Assembly: GCA_963815965.1 (NCBI GenBank)
Contig: CAWFIT010000001.1
Span: 1,122,117-1,186,116 of the forward strand
Length of the DNA: 64,000 nucleotides
DNA from: DASVFB01 sp963815965
Lineage (GTDB): Bacteria; Actinomycetota; Thermoleophilia; Gaiellales; Gaiellaceae
Reading direction: 5' to 3'
The translations under genes were made by a program, and so were the position numbers. Positions 19,684-30,137 of this stretch are shown one piece after another (within the stretch, counting starts at the first letter, position 1; each line of letters opens with the position of its first letter). A model generated the notes under the pieces. It saw only the letters and a program-made list of their open reading frames with translations. It had not been told where the DNA came from and did not search any database.

Positions 19684-21868
19684 CCCGGGTGCGCTCGGAG
19701 TCACCGTGTATTCGACGTTCGCGCCGAGGTCCCGCGGGTCGCCGATCCGCGGATCGCGCTCGTGCGGAAACGGCGTCACATGCGTCTCGACGCGGAAGGG
19801 CGGGGGAGGCGCGTCGAAGGCGAACTCGTGGTCGAGATCGTTGCCGACTCGCACTGTCCGGGTGGCGACGACGCGCCCCATCACGGGTTGCAGCCCGAAC
19901 GGCCCGGTTGCCAACGCCAGCGTCCCTATCGTCACTCGGACCGTCGCCGGGTAGCGTCGCGCCGCGCCGGTCCGGAAGACGTGCACCCTGACTTTGCTAG
20001 GCCCAACAGGTGTCAGCGAGTACTGGTTGAGGGCCGTGATGCGGCTTGCCCCAGCCGTCCGCATAGACCCCTTCGACCGACTGGCGCAAACGTAGCGGCG
20101 GCGCGATGCGAACCAGCGTCCACGTTCGCGCCCCGCGTGCGCCGTGATGAACCTTGCGGTCGAGAACGCGCCCCACGGGTGTGACACCGGAATCCGCGAC
20201 GACGTACTCGACGCCCTCGGCCGGGACGAGCCGACCGTCCGTCGAGGCGGGCGTCGGGACAAATGTCGGCCCCGGCCCGGGCGCCGTCCCGTCCAGGCTC
20301 CAGAGGTGCAGAAGCGACCGGTTCCAGAACTCGAGCTGGAGCAGGTCGCTCGGATCCTCGATCGACTGCCCGAGGTAGTAGACCTGCGCGCCGTTCGGCG
20401 CGGCGCGGTCGACCCAGTCGAGCGGGCGTGGCATGGTGGCGAGCAGCGAGCTCGCGGCCTTGTGGGCTGACCGCACGAAGCTGATCTCGCCGAACGCGTT
20501 CCAGGACAAGACCAGCGCCGCTGCGATGACTGCCACCGTCGCGGCGGCCGTTCGCGAGGCGAAGCGGAGGAACAGCAGCAGCGCTGTCGAGGCGAGCGTG
20601 AGCACGACCAGCAGGGATTTCACGCCGGCTGGAGCAAGGCCGAAGGCGCGGTGAAGGCCCGGCAGAACCGCGAGTCCAGGCGCGTCGAAGAAGGCAGGGA
20701 TGTCCATGTGGTATGGAGTCGTCGTCACGAGGTAGAGCACGAGCACCGTCCCCGCGAATAGCGCGATCAGCGACGGCCGGCGACGGTCGAAAACGACAGC
20801 CGTCCCGACGAAGAGCAGCGGAGCGAGATAGATGAGGTTCCGCTCGGTGAACTCGGTGAGGCCAAGCGTCGTGACATACGCCGACTTCGCGGCCGCGTAG
20901 ACGCCGAACGAGACGAACATGGTGATGATGAGCGAAGTGAGCGCACGACGCTCGCGGGGCCGCGGCTCGCCGCGAGAGCTCCCCAGCACGGTGAAACCCG
21001 CGATCACAGGGAGGACGCCGACGCCGATTGTCAGCGCGCCGACCGACCGCAGGCCGTACGTGATCATGTGGCCGCGGGAGTGTTCCGTCGCGAACGACCA
21101 GACGTGGCTGTAGTGCGCGAGGATCATGTCGCCGATAACGGCAGCGCCGATCGCGAGGACGATGAAGGCGGTCCAGTGCCGGCGGCTCCAACTTCGGCGA
21201 ACAGCGCGCCCTCCCTCGCCGGTGAACCAGAAGAGCGCAGCCGCCGCGACCGCGCCCGCGATGAGCACGAGGAGCTGTGACCGCATCAGTGGTGCGATCA
21301 GGGACGCCACGACCGCGGCCGCAGTCCACGCGGGGCGGCGCGTGACGAGCGCCTTCGCGACGAGGTAGAAGCACAGCGCCGCCCATGGATACGCAACGGG
21401 CTCGAGAAGCAGCATCGACGAGTACGCCAGCGCAGGGATCATCGCCGAGCCGGCCGCAGCGAACAACGCCCAGCCCCTTGAGACGGTCATTCGCGCGAGG
21501 AGGTACGTCGGGAAGACGACAGCGGTCATCGACACGACGCCGATCGCCTTTGCGACGCCGTACGCCCGAGCGGTGTCGTGGAGCCACCAAGCCGGGGCGA
21601 TCAGGTAGGCGTAGAACGAGTCGAACCCGTAGGGAACCGTCCTCCACGCCTCGTGCCCGGTCGAAGCCACCGCCCGCGAGAGCGCGGCCCGCTCGTACTC
21701 GTCGCTGTTCAGCCAGGGTGTGATGTTCCCCCACGCCTCCCAGCCGTAGAACAGGCAGAGCCAGAAGAAGACGGTGACGATCGGTAGGGCGGCGCTGAGC
21801 CCGGCCCTCAGTCGCGACCGGGCCGCGGGCGCGGGGGCAGGCACTGTTTTCGGCTCGGCGACCTCCAC
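19678..21868 (-). CDS. GT-C-like membrane protein, paralogue A, one late frameshift
   Basis: A protein of about 730 residues with roughly a dozen helices and a soluble C-terminal part of about 250 residues. The first extracytoplasmic loop has ITPWLNSDEYERAALSRAVA, the acidic pair expected of GT-C transferases. Next comes FDSFYAYLIAPAWWLHD. The C-terminal part has LDWVDRAAPNGAQVYYLGQS, LQLEFWNRSLLHLWSLDGT and LRLRQSVEGVYADGWGK. The frame is open without a break from 21868 down to about 20050, striking given the damage on both sides. Only one indel near 20040 separates the ending FRVETHVTPFPHERD. The GTG start overlaps the stop of paralogue B by one base. Its substrate is unknown. Confidence 0.75.
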
Positions 21869-24047
21869 TACCGGCCGCCTCGCGGATACACGAAGTAGTC
21901 GACGTAGGCGCCGAGGGTCCGCTCGCGGCTGCCTGTCGGCTTGAGGTCGTGCGGTGCGATCGGCGTGACCGAGGTCTCGACGCGGAAGGGCGGGCTCGGA
22001 GCCTGGACACGAAAGAGTGGTCGAGGTTGTGCGGCACGTGGAGCGTCCGTGTGAAGAGCACCTTGCCCATCACCGGCTTCGTGACGACGGAGCCCGGCTG
22101 TCGGGAAGACTCGCCACGCGAGCTTGCCAACGCGGACGCGAACCGTGGCGGGAAGGTTCGGGTCGAGGCCGTGTCGCGAGACGTTGATCCGGAGCTTGCT
22201 CGGCGCGTCGCCGGGAATCGAGAATCGTTCAGCGCCGTGGTCGGCCTGCCCCAGCCGTTGCCATCGAGGCCTTCGACCGACTGGCGGAGGCGCAACGGCG
22301 GCGCGAACCGCACGAGCGTCCAGGTTTCGGCGCCTGACCGCCGCCGAAGTGGATCTTGCGGTCGACCACGTGTCCGACCGGCGAGACGCCGGCGTCCGCG
22401 ACCATGTACCGGACGTCCTTGCCGGCTCGAGACGCCCGTCGGGCGAGACGAGCTCGGGGACGACGTCGGCCCGGGGCCGGGCGCGGTCCCGTCGGTGCTC
22501 CAGACGTGCTTGACCGAGCGGTTCCAGAACTCGAGCTCGAGGATGTCGCTCGGGTCGCCGATCGACTGCCCGAGGTAGTTGACGTCTGCGCCGTGCGGGA
22601 CGGCGCGGTCGACCCAGTCGAGCGGTCGCGGGACGCTTGGCGACGACCTGGTCGCATCCACTGGTGCGACGCGCGCGAGTAAGCGATCTCGCCCGCACGC
22701 GCTCCAGGCGAGGACGAACGCCGCGGCACCGACGAGCCACGAGCGGGCTACGTGCCGCGCACGGATGAGGAGCAAGACGCGCTGCGGACGCAAGCGCGAG
22801 CACGATCAGGAGCGCCGTCGCGCCACGCCGGTGTCAGGCCGATCGCCGGTGGAGGCTCTGGAGCACCGAGAGTCCGGGCGCCTCGAAGGAGAAGCGCTCC
22901 TCCAGCCTGTACGGCGTCGTCGCCACGAGGTAGAGCGTGAACGCGGTCGCCGCGACCACCGCCGCGAGCGACACACGGCGCCGGTCGAAGATCAGCGCCG
23001 TCCCGACGAAGAGCAGCGGCGCGACGTAGATGAGGTTGCGCTCGAGCAGGAACGGCTGGCCGGTCGGCGATGAACACCGCCTTCGCGGCCGCGTAGAGGC
23101 CGAAGCAGACGATGCGACGCGATCGCGGTGACGTGAACGCGCGTCGTTCGCGGGCCGCCGGATCGCCTCGCGGCGTCACGAGCGCGGTCAAGCCCCGCGA
23201 CCATCGGCAGGACGCCGAGGCCGATCGTCAGCGCGCCGAAGGCGCGAAGTCCGTACCGGATCATGTCGCCCGTGATGCTCCTGCGTCGGGATCGCCAGAC
23301 GTCGGATTCGTGTGCTGCGACGCAGGTCGACGCCACCACGACGCCGCGCGACGAGCACGACGAAGCCGACCCAGTGCCACAGGCGTCCAGTTGCGGCGCA
23401 GTCGCCGTCCGCCCTCACCTGTGAACCAGAAGGCGCCGGCGGCGCCCGCGGCGCCGGCGATCGACACGCCGAGCTCGATCGCGAGAACGGCGGCGCGACG
23501 CAGGCACGCCGCCGCGGCCGCGATCACCAGCGCGGCCGCGGGCGTGACAAGAGCCTGTGACGAGGAGGTAGAAGCAGAGCGCCGCCCACGGGTACGCGAG
23601 CGGTCTCGAGCATCAGCAGCGGCGAGTAGGCGAGAGCGGGAATCACCGCCGCGCCCGCCGCCGCGAACAGCGCCCAGCGGCTTCGAGACGAGCATCCTCG
23701 CCAGCAGGTAGGTCGGGAAAGACGACGGACGTCATCGCCACGACTCCGATCGCCTTCGCGAGCCCGTATGCGTGCGCCGTGTCGTGGATCCACCACGCGG
23801 GCGCGATCAGATAGACGTAGAGCGAGGGAACGGCGTGCGGAACCGTCCGCCACGCCGCGTGTCCCGTCGACGGCGACGGCGCGTCGAGAGCTGCGCGCGC
23901 TCGAACTCGTCGCGGACGACCCACGGCGTGACGTTCAGCCAGGCCTGCCAGCCGTAGAGAAGGCAAAGCCCGACGAAGATCGTGAGCAGGGGAAGCGCGG
24001 CGGCGAGCGCGGCATGCAGCCGCGAGGCCGCAGGCCGTATGCGGGTC
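21868..24047 (-). CDS. GT-C-like membrane protein, paralogue B, heavily frameshifted
   Basis: A tandem paralogue of the downstream gene with the same order of features: LLTIFVGLCLLYGWQAWLNV, VTPWVVRDEFERAQLS, SLYVYLIAPAWWIHDTAHAY, AFWFTGEGGRRLRRNW and MIRYGLRAFGALTIGLGVLP. The C-terminal LDWVDRAVPHGADVNYLGQS and LELEFWNRSVKHVWSTDGT follow, and it ends GAYVDYFVYPRGGR. At least eight indels break it, so it could be a decayed copy, but conservation continues through every shift and the stop/start junction with paralogue A is kept. The start is approximate: the initiator around 24047 was not resolved. Confidence 0.6.
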
Positions 24048-25883
24048 AGGACCGCCGCCGGCCCGCAGCGGCGTCCATGGCTCCGAATCGATCTCGCGGC
24101 GGACAAAGAGGCAGTCGATCTGCGCCTCGTCACAGGCGCTGCGCACGAAGTCGAGGCGCTCGCTGGACGCGTCGGGGATCGACGACGAAGACGATGTCGG
24201 GCCGCGCTTCCAGCACGATTCGCCGCATCTCGTCGGCGCTGCCGAGCACCTGCACGCCGAGCAGGCGCTGCCGCCAGAGCCGCGGGTCGTCGTCGACGAA
24301 GCCGACGAGCTGCTCGTCCGGCGTCTCGCGGAGCTCGCGCGCGAAGCTTCTGCCGCTTCGCCCAGCGCCGACGACGAGCACGCGTCGGCGCGGCCCGGAA
24401 GTCCGCAGCGTCGTGACCCCTCGATACGCGGCACGTTCCCAGAAGCGCGACGCACCGATCAGCAGCGTGCAGAGCAAGGCGTCGATGACGAGGACTGGCG
24501 CGCGGGAAGTCGTTGCGCGCACGCAGGGCCGAGATGACGCCGAAGGCGATGAACTCCGAGGCCAGCACCGCCACCGCGATCCGCGCTCGCGTCGCGGGCG
24601 TCGGCGTAACGCCAGACGCCGCGGTAGAGCCCCATCGGAATGAAGACGAGGTAGCGCGCAGAACAGCAGGATCGGCAGCAGTCGCGAAGAGAAAGCGTCG
24701 CTGCGTCGGCGTCCCGTTCGAGCCGAGCCGCAGGACGTACGCCGCGTACAGCGACACCGTGATGAGAATCGCGTCGACGACCACCTCGACAACGCGTCGC
24801 CGGTGGATGATCGAGGCCGCGAGCAGGCCCGGGACGACCGTTCGCTGCTTGTCGCCCGGGTTGGGCTGCGCTCGACGTCTGCCAGGAAGCTCGCGAACTG
24901 GACGAACAACGCGAAGGTCAGGAGGACGCCGATCACGGTGATCTTCGCGTCGTCGATGACGGTGTACGTCAGGCTCGTCGCGCCGAGCGCGGCGGAGATC
25001 GTCGCGAGCAGGAACACCGCCCGGCGGTCCGAGAGCCCGTGGTAGACGAGCCGGTGCGACGTGTGGTCGCGGCCGCCGCGGTAGACCGGGCGATCCCTCG
25101 AACAGCCGCACGAACGTCACGAGCGTCGTGTCGAGGATCGGGACCGCGAGGATGAGCAGCGGCAGGAGCAGCGTCGCGACAGTCGTCTGCGCGACCTTGA
25201 GCGTCGCGGCGATTCCGCACGCGGCGAGCGCGAAGCCGAGCGCCTGGCTGCCGGAGTCTCCCATGAAGACTCTCGCGCCGCCGCTGCGGCGAAGGTTGAA
25301 CGGCAGGAAGCCGAGACAGGCGCCGAGCACGGCGAGTGCGACGACGAGCACGTTGGGGTTCGAGTGGAGCCACGCGGCGTCGATCGCGAAGAACATCGCC
25401 GCGATCGCGGCAAGCGTCGCGGCGAGGCCGTCCATGTTGTCGAGCATGTTGAACGCGTTCGTGATGCCGACGAGCCACAGGACGGCGAGTGCGAGCGCGA
25501 GCCAGTGATTCGACACGATCGTCACCTTCAGCCCGGTCGACAGGACGACGGCCGCGGCGCCGAGCTGTGCACCGAGCTTCGCGATCGGCGGCAGGCTGAC
25601 TGCGTCGTCGAGCAGGCCGGCGACGAAGACGATCGCGCAACCGGCGACGATGCCCGACGATCTCTTCGTACGGCCGCGGGACCGCGCCGGCCAAGACGGC
25701 CGCGGCGATGCCGGCGGCAAGGCCGGCGAAGATGCCGATCCCGCCGAGGTACGGCGTGGCGCGCGTGTGCCAGCGGTCCGCACGCGGCGCCGACACGAAG
25801 CGCCGCGCGGCGGGCGACCGAATCACGAGCCAGAGCACGACGACCGTGACCGGGTACGAGATGAGGAACGCGGTTGCGCTCAC
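24048..25883 (-). CDS. WecA/MraY-type sugar-1-phosphate transferase fused to a CapD-like N-terminal half, frameshifted
   Basis: About 600 residues. The first ~300 form a PF00953-type phospho-sugar transferase that would load a sugar-1-phosphate on undecaprenyl phosphate. Motifs are RWHTRATPYLGGIGIF, FVAGLLDDAVSLPPIAKLGA, VGITNAFNMLDNMDGLAA, RVFMGDSGSQALGF and the HTSHRLV loop. The second part has four helices (AILITVSLYAAYVLRLGS, RIAVAVLASEFIAFGVISAL) and a Rossmann module RRRVLVVGAGRSGRSFAREL, QLVGFVDDDP, GVQVLGSADEMRRIVLEA and RPDIVFVVIPDAS. That layout equals the N-terminal half of CapD/PglF-like enzymes without the SDR catalytic domain. GTG 25883 is the start. Five or more indels occur, and the 3' end is approximate. 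Confidence 0.72.
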
Positions 25884-25953
25884 TGTCCGGAGGTTAAACG
25901 TAGGCTATTAGGCAGATGTTTGGTACGGAGCGGCCTTGCGGAGCGGAGCGTCG

Positions 25954-26741
25954 ATGAGCGTCTACGTGGACCTGGTTTCCTACCGGGAGCTCTTCGCAAA
26001 CCTCTTCCGGCGGGACCTCCAGAAGCGGTACAAGGGCTCGGTCCTCGGCGTCGTCTGGGTGCTGCTGCCGCCGCTGATCCTGCTCGCGATCTACTTCCTC
26101 GTGTTCAACGTGCTGTGGGCGGTCACGTCGGACATTCAGGACTACTCGCTCTATCTGCTCGCCGGTCTCGCGACCTGGGTCTTCTTCGCGACGACGCTGC
26201 AGGTCGGCTCGCGCGCGATGCTCGACAACGCGGAGCTCATTCGGAAGACGCGCTTCCCGCGGCAGCTCGTCGCGTTCTCGGTCGTCGGCGCCAATGTCGT
26301 GACGTACGCGGTCATGCTCGTGATCCTGCTCATCGCGTCCTTCATCTTCGTGCCCGAGTCACGGGACACCGAGTTGCTCGCGTCCCGCTCGCCGCGCTCT
26401 TCGTCTGCTTCGTCGCCGGCGTGACGCTGACGATCGCTTGTCTCGACGCGCTCTATCGGGACGTCGAGCACCTCGTCGGTGCGCTCCTGTTGCCGTGGTT
26501 CTTCTTGACGCCGGTGTTCTGGAGCTGGACGCAGTTCACGCAGCACGAGACCATCGTGCAGATCGTTCGGTACGGGAATCCGATTTCGCCGGCAGTCTCG
26601 GCGATCCGCGACCCGCTCTGGGCGGGTACGCCTCCTCGTCTGGTCGACGCCGTCTACCTCGTCTGCGCGGCCGTTGTCGCGCTCGGCCTGGGCGCATTCA
26701 CCTTCAGGCGCTTGGACGACCGGATCGCCGTCGAGCTCTGA
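25954..26741 (+). CDS. wzm: O-antigen/polysaccharide ABC exporter permease (Wzm-type), one frameshift
   Basis: An ABC-2 type permease of about 262 residues that exports lipid-linked polysaccharide with the Wzt-type ATPase. Six helices are predicted. The N-terminal cytoplasmic segment LFANLFRRDLQKRYKGSVLG is followed by VVWVLLPPLILLAIYFLVFN, the most recognisable block of this family. Later come RKTRFPRQLVAFSVVGANVV, LYRDVEHLVGALLLPWFFLT, PVFWSW and RYGNPISPAVSAIRDPLWAG. ATG 25954 is preferred over the upstream TTG 25936 because a GGAG lies about eight bases before it. One indel near 26385 shifts the frame. The ATPase gene is not adjacent: hemE and hemH lie between. Confidence 0.87.
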
Positions 26742-26752
26742 TCACGCGCCGC

Positions 26753-26758
26753 TAGTGT
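26753..26758 (+). promoter_or_regulatory. Leaderless-type -10 element before hemE
   Basis: TAGTGT lies nine bases before the hemE ATG, giving a predicted 5' leader of only two or three bases. Confidence 0.4.
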
Positions 26759-26767
26759 AGGGACGCG

Positions 26768-27766
26768 ATGTCCGCGCCTCTGCTCGTCCGCGCTGCGAGG
26801 TGCGAGCCCGTCGAGCGCACGCCTGTGTGGTTCATGCGTCAAGCCGGCCGCTCGCTGCCGGAGTACCGCGCTCTCCGCGAGCGTCATGACTTCTTCGAGC
26901 TCGGCAGGCGCCCCGAGCTCTGCGCCGAGGTAACGCTGCAGCCCGTGCGTCGTCACGGCGTGGACGCGGCGGTGATGTTCGCGGACATCATGACTCCGGT
27001 CGTCGCGATGGGAGTGGACGTGAAGCTCGTCGAGGGCGTCGGGCCGGTCGTGGAGTCCTTCGACGCCAGACAGTTGCGCATTCCCGACGAGGTCGCGCCG
27101 GAGGTGTGCGAGGCGATCCGAATCGTGCGCGGCGAGCTCGACGACGAGAAGGCGGTCGTCGGCTTCTGCGGCGCGCCGTTCACCGTAGCGGGCTATCTGA
27201 TCGAGGGGAAGCCGAGCCGCGACTTCGTGAAGTTGAAGGCATTCATGTATCGAGAGCCGGATGCCTGGCACGCGCTGCTGGAGACGCTCGCGGAATGCTT
27301 CGCGCGCTACGTGCGCGAGCAGGTCGACGCCGGCGCCGACGTGATCCAGCTCTTCGACTCGTGGGTCGGCGTGCTCTCCCCGGCCGACTACGCAGAGTTC
27401 GTCGCGCCGCACAGCGAGCGCATCCTCGACGCTGTCGACGTACCCACGATCCACTTCGGCACAGGAACGACGGCGCTCCTGCCGCAGATGGCCGGTGACG
27501 TGATCGGCCTCGACTGGCGGATCCCGCTCGACGAGGGCTGGGAGCTCGCCGGGAATTCCGGCGCGCAGGGCAACCTCGACCCCGCGGCGCTGCTTGCTCC
27601 CTGGGACCGCCTCGAGGCAGCCGCTCTCGACGTCCTCGAGCGAGCCCGCGGGCGCAACGGTCACATCTTCAATCTCGGCCACGGGATCCTCCCGCAGACC
27701 GACCCAGACGCGGTCACGCGCCTGACCGAGCTCGTGCAGTCGCGCACGGTGGAGGCGCGCGTATGA
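26768..27766 (+). CDS. hemE: Uroporphyrinogen decarboxylase
   Basis: This enzyme decarboxylates the four acetate side chains of uroporphyrinogen III to give coproporphyrinogen III. The intact 332-residue protein is of normal length. It carries signature 1 (TPVWFMRQAGRSLPEYRALR), the catalytic-loop aspartate in MFADIMTPVVAMG, signature 2 (VGFCGAPFTVAGYLIEG) and the C-terminal HIFNLGHGILPQTDPD. The start ATG 26768 fits the family N-terminus. It overlaps hemH by four bases (ATGA). No indels were seen, so this region of the sequence is reliable. Confidence 0.95.
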   Translation: MSAPLLVRAARCEPVERTPVWFMRQAGRSLPEYRALRERHDFFELGRRPELCAEVTLQPVRRHGVDAAVMFADIMTPVVAMGVDVKLVEGVGPVVESFDARQLRIPDEVAPEVCEAIRIVRGELDDEKAVVGFCGAPFTVAGYLIEGKPSRDFVKLKAFMYREPDAWHALLETLAECFARYVREQVDAGADVIQLFDSWVGVLSPADYAEFVAPHSERILDAVDVPTIHFGTGTTALLPQMAGDVIGLDWRIPLDEGWELAGNSGAQGNLDPAALLAPWDRLEAAALDVLERARGRNGHIFNLGHGILPQTDPDAVTRLTELVQSRTVEARV

Positions 27767-28645
27767 AGGCAGCCGTCGTGCTGATGGCATACGGGTCGCC
27801 GGAGCGCCTGGCCGACGTGCCCGCCTACTACTCCGACATCCGCGGCGGTCGGCCGATCGCGCCCGAGCAGCTCGACGACCTGGTCGATCGCTATCGCCGC
27901 CTCGGGGTCGAAGAGCACAACCCGCTGAACGCGATCACCGAGGAGACGCGCGCGTGCGCTCGAGCGCGACCTCGGCATCCCGGTCTTCACGGGGATGAAG
28001 CACTGGACGCCGCGCATCGCGGACGCCGCTGATGCCGCGCTTGCGGCGGGCGCGGACGTCGTCGTCGGGCTCGTGCTCGCGCCCCACTACTCGCGCCTGT
28101 CGATCGCCGGCTATCGCGACCAGCTCGACGCCGCGCTTCGCGGCCGCGCCGAGTTGCGCATGATCGAGAGCTGGCACGACTTCGAGCCGTTCGTCGACGT
28201 GCTGGCTGCGCGCGTCCGTGGAACGAATGCACACGTGGTCTTCACCGCGCACTCGCTTCCGGCGCGCGTCCTCGATGAAGGCGATCCGTATCAGGACCAG
28301 CTGCTCGAGACGTGCCGTCTCGTGGCGGAGCGCGCAGAGCTCGGCGACTGGTCGTTCTCCTACCAGAGCGAATCGCCGACAGGCGAGCCCTGGCTCGGCC
28401 CGGACATCCTCGATCACCTCGACGACCTTCACGCGCGCGGCGTGGGCGCCGTGCTCGTGTGTCCTGTCGGCTTCGTCTCCGACCATCTCGAGATCCGCTG
28501 GGACATCGACGTCGAGGCGCAGGACCGCGCCCGCGAGCTCGGAATGACGCTGCAGAGAATCGAGATGCCGAACGCCGATCCCGAATTCGTGCGCGCGCTC
28601 ACCTCGCTCGTCGAGCAGGAGCTGGGGACTCGTGCGCCCGGGTGA
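27763..28645 (+). CDS. hemH: Ferrochelatase (probably coproporphyrin ferrochelatase), one frameshift
   Basis: This enzyme inserts Fe2+ into a porphyrin. In Actinomycetota the usual substrate is coproporphyrin III (CpfC route), but the sequence alone does not prove it. About 294 residues are encoded: MKAAVVLMAYGSPERLADVP, YYSDIRGGRP, VFTGMKHWTPRIADA, LVLAPHYSRLSI, the catalytic histidine in VVFTAHSLPARVLDEGDPY, SYQSESPTGEPWLGPDI and GFVSDHLEIRWDIDVEAQ. One indel near 27955 separates NAITEETRA from the rest. The C-terminus lacks the cysteine cluster that binds [2Fe-2S] in some actinobacterial ferrochelatases. It overlaps hemE and the wzt-like gene at its two ends. Confidence 0.92.
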
Positions 28646-29855
28646 GATTCGCGTCGGCGAGCTCTCGCGGCGCTTCCGCGTCTATCCGCGCGGCACGCGC
28701 ACGCTGAAGAGCCGCGTGCTGCTGCGCGGCCGGACCAAGCCGGCCGACGTCTGGGCGCTCAGTGATGTCTCTTTCCAGGTCGACCCCGGCGGCGCGCTCG
28801 GCCTAGTCGGCCGGAACGGCTCGGGCAAGAGCACGTTGCTGCGAATCATCGCCGGGATCATCAAGCCGACCGATGGCCACGTCGACGTCGGCGGCCGGAT
28901 CGGCACACTCTTGGAGCTCGGCGCCGGCTTCCATCCCGACTTCACCGGACGCGAGAACGTCTTCCTCAACGGCTCGATCCTCGGGCTGAAGCGCGCGTAC
29001 ATCCGCGAACGCTTCGACGAGATCGTCGCGTTCGCGGAGCTCGAGGACTTCATCGACGTTCCCGTGCGCACCTACTCGTCCGGCATGTTCATGCGCCTTG
29101 GGTTCTCCGTCGCGTCGCACCTCAATGCCGACGTCCTCCTGCTGGACGAGGTCTTCGCCGTCGGCGACGCTGCTTTCCAGCGCAAGTGCATCGACCGGAT
29201 CCTCGACTTCAACCGGAACGGCGGGACGATCGTCTTCGTCTCACACGATTCCGACGCGGTCGAACGATTGTGCGACCGCGCGATTCTCCTTCGCGACGGC
29301 AACGTCGCCTTCGACGGCGCGACCCACAACGCGCTGACCGAGTATCACCGCCTGCTCGCGGACGACCGCGATCCGGCCGAGCGCGCAGGCGGCTTGAGCG
29401 AGTGGGGCAGCGGCGAGGCGCGCATCGCCGAGGTTCGGCTGTCTGGATCAGGCGGGGAGGAGCGCGATGCATTCCTCTCCGGCGAGCCGCTCTCGCTCGC
29501 GCTGAAGCTCGAAGCCGTCGTCGCTCTCGCGCCGCCGCGGCTCTCCTTCGAGGTGCGCGACGAATCGGATCGGCTGCTCGCAGGCGGCGGCGTGGACGCC
29601 GACGACGTGGGCTGGCCCGACAGCGCCGGCGAGGTCGGAGTGCGATTCGACGTCGATGCGCTGCCGCTCGCGGAGGGGCGCTTCCATTTCTCGTTCGCTC
29701 TGGCGGATCCGCGGACCGGACACCTCTACCACCGTCTCGAGCGCGTGGCCCCGTTCGTCGTCCACCCGGCGGGGGGCGAGCGTGGACAGGTCGTGCTGGA
29801 AGGGCGCTGGTCGGCAGGGGAAGTTGCAGCGCCCGCAGAACTGAGGGGGTCATGA
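28632..29855 (+). CDS. wzt: Polysaccharide ABC exporter ATPase with C-terminal glycan-binding domain (Wzt-type)
   Basis: The ATPase partner of the Wzm-type permease 1.9 kb upstream. The intact 407-residue protein has Walker A LVGRNGSGKSTLLRIIAGII near residue 57, the O-antigen-type block GTLLELGAGFHPDFTGRENV, the signature VRTYSSGMFMRLGFSVASHL, Walker B ADVLLLDEVFAVGD and the H-loop IVFVSHDSDAV. From about residue 245 a beta-rich extension follows (LSLALKLEAVVALAPPRLSF, FHFSFALADPRTGHLYHRLE), matching Wzt C-terminal domains that read the chain-end modification of the exported glycan. GTG 28632 overlaps hemH by 14 bases. The length agrees with glycan-sensing Wzt proteins rather than with short ones. 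Confidence 0.92.
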   Translation: MRPGEIRVGELSRRFRVYPRGTRTLKSRVLLRGRTKPADVWALSDVSFQVDPGGALGLVGRNGSGKSTLLRIIAGIIKPTDGHVDVGGRIGTLLELGAGFHPDFTGRENVFLNGSILGLKRAYIRERFDEIVAFAELEDFIDVPVRTYSSGMFMRLGFSVASHLNADVLLLDEVFAVGDAAFQRKCIDRILDFNRNGGTIVFVSHDSDAVERLCDRAILLRDGNVAFDGATHNALTEYHRLLADDRDPAERAGGLSEWGSGEARIAEVRLSGSGGEERDAFLSGEPLSLALKLEAVVALAPPRLSFEVRDESDRLLAGGGVDADDVGWPDSAGEVGVRFDVDALPLAEGRFHFSFALADPRTGHLYHRLERVAPFVVHPAGGERGQVVLEGRWSAGEVAAPAELRGS

Positions 29856-30124
29856 GCTCCCGTACGTGTCCTGACTGGCCGCGGCTGATGGAGATCGCGC
29901 CGGAGTTGCAGTTCAAGCACTACACCGTCGCCGAGGCGAAGCTGCCTGCCGACGCGCTCGTGCACGTCACGGACGTCTCGCTCTCCGACGTCGCACTCTG
30001 CTGCGATCTCGAGCGGCACGTCTTCTACGCGGCGCACACGGACCCGGGCGTCGTCAAGGCGCTACGCCAGACGCACTGGTACGAGCTCGCCGAATGGTCC
30101 ACGAGCGGGCAAGCCGGGCGCTAG
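29852..30124 (+). CDS. Small cytoplasmic protein of unknown function
   Basis: An intact 90-residue protein, start ATG 29852 overlapping the wzt stop (ATGA), so probably co-translated with it. It contains CPDWPRLMEIAPELQFKHYT, VAEAKLPADALVHVTDVSLS and DVALCCDLERHVFYAAHTDP, and ends in VKALRQTHWYELAEW. Three cysteines (one N-terminal, one adjacent pair) could bind metal or form a disulfide. No membrane segment or known domain is visible. It may be lineage-specific. The link to glycan export is based only on position. Confidence 0.75.
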   Translation: MSSRTCPDWPRLMEIAPELQFKHYTVAEAKLPADALVHVTDVSLSDVALCCDLERHVFYAAHTDPGVVKALRQTHWYELAEWSTSGQAGR

Positions 30125-30127
30125 GCT
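30122..30127 (+). promoter_or_regulatory. Possible -10 element before the 30138 gene
   Basis: TAGGCT overlaps the stop codon of the upstream gene and lies ten bases before ATG 30138. The leader would be very short. It is weaker than the other sites because of the longer gap. Confidence 0.3.
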
Positions 30128-30137
30128 CTCGGCGCCG

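Noticed and set aside
20013..22793. A 926-residue minus-strand frame across both GT-C paralogues
   Set aside because: It only matches the real proteins in short pieces; most of it is an out-of-frame reading.
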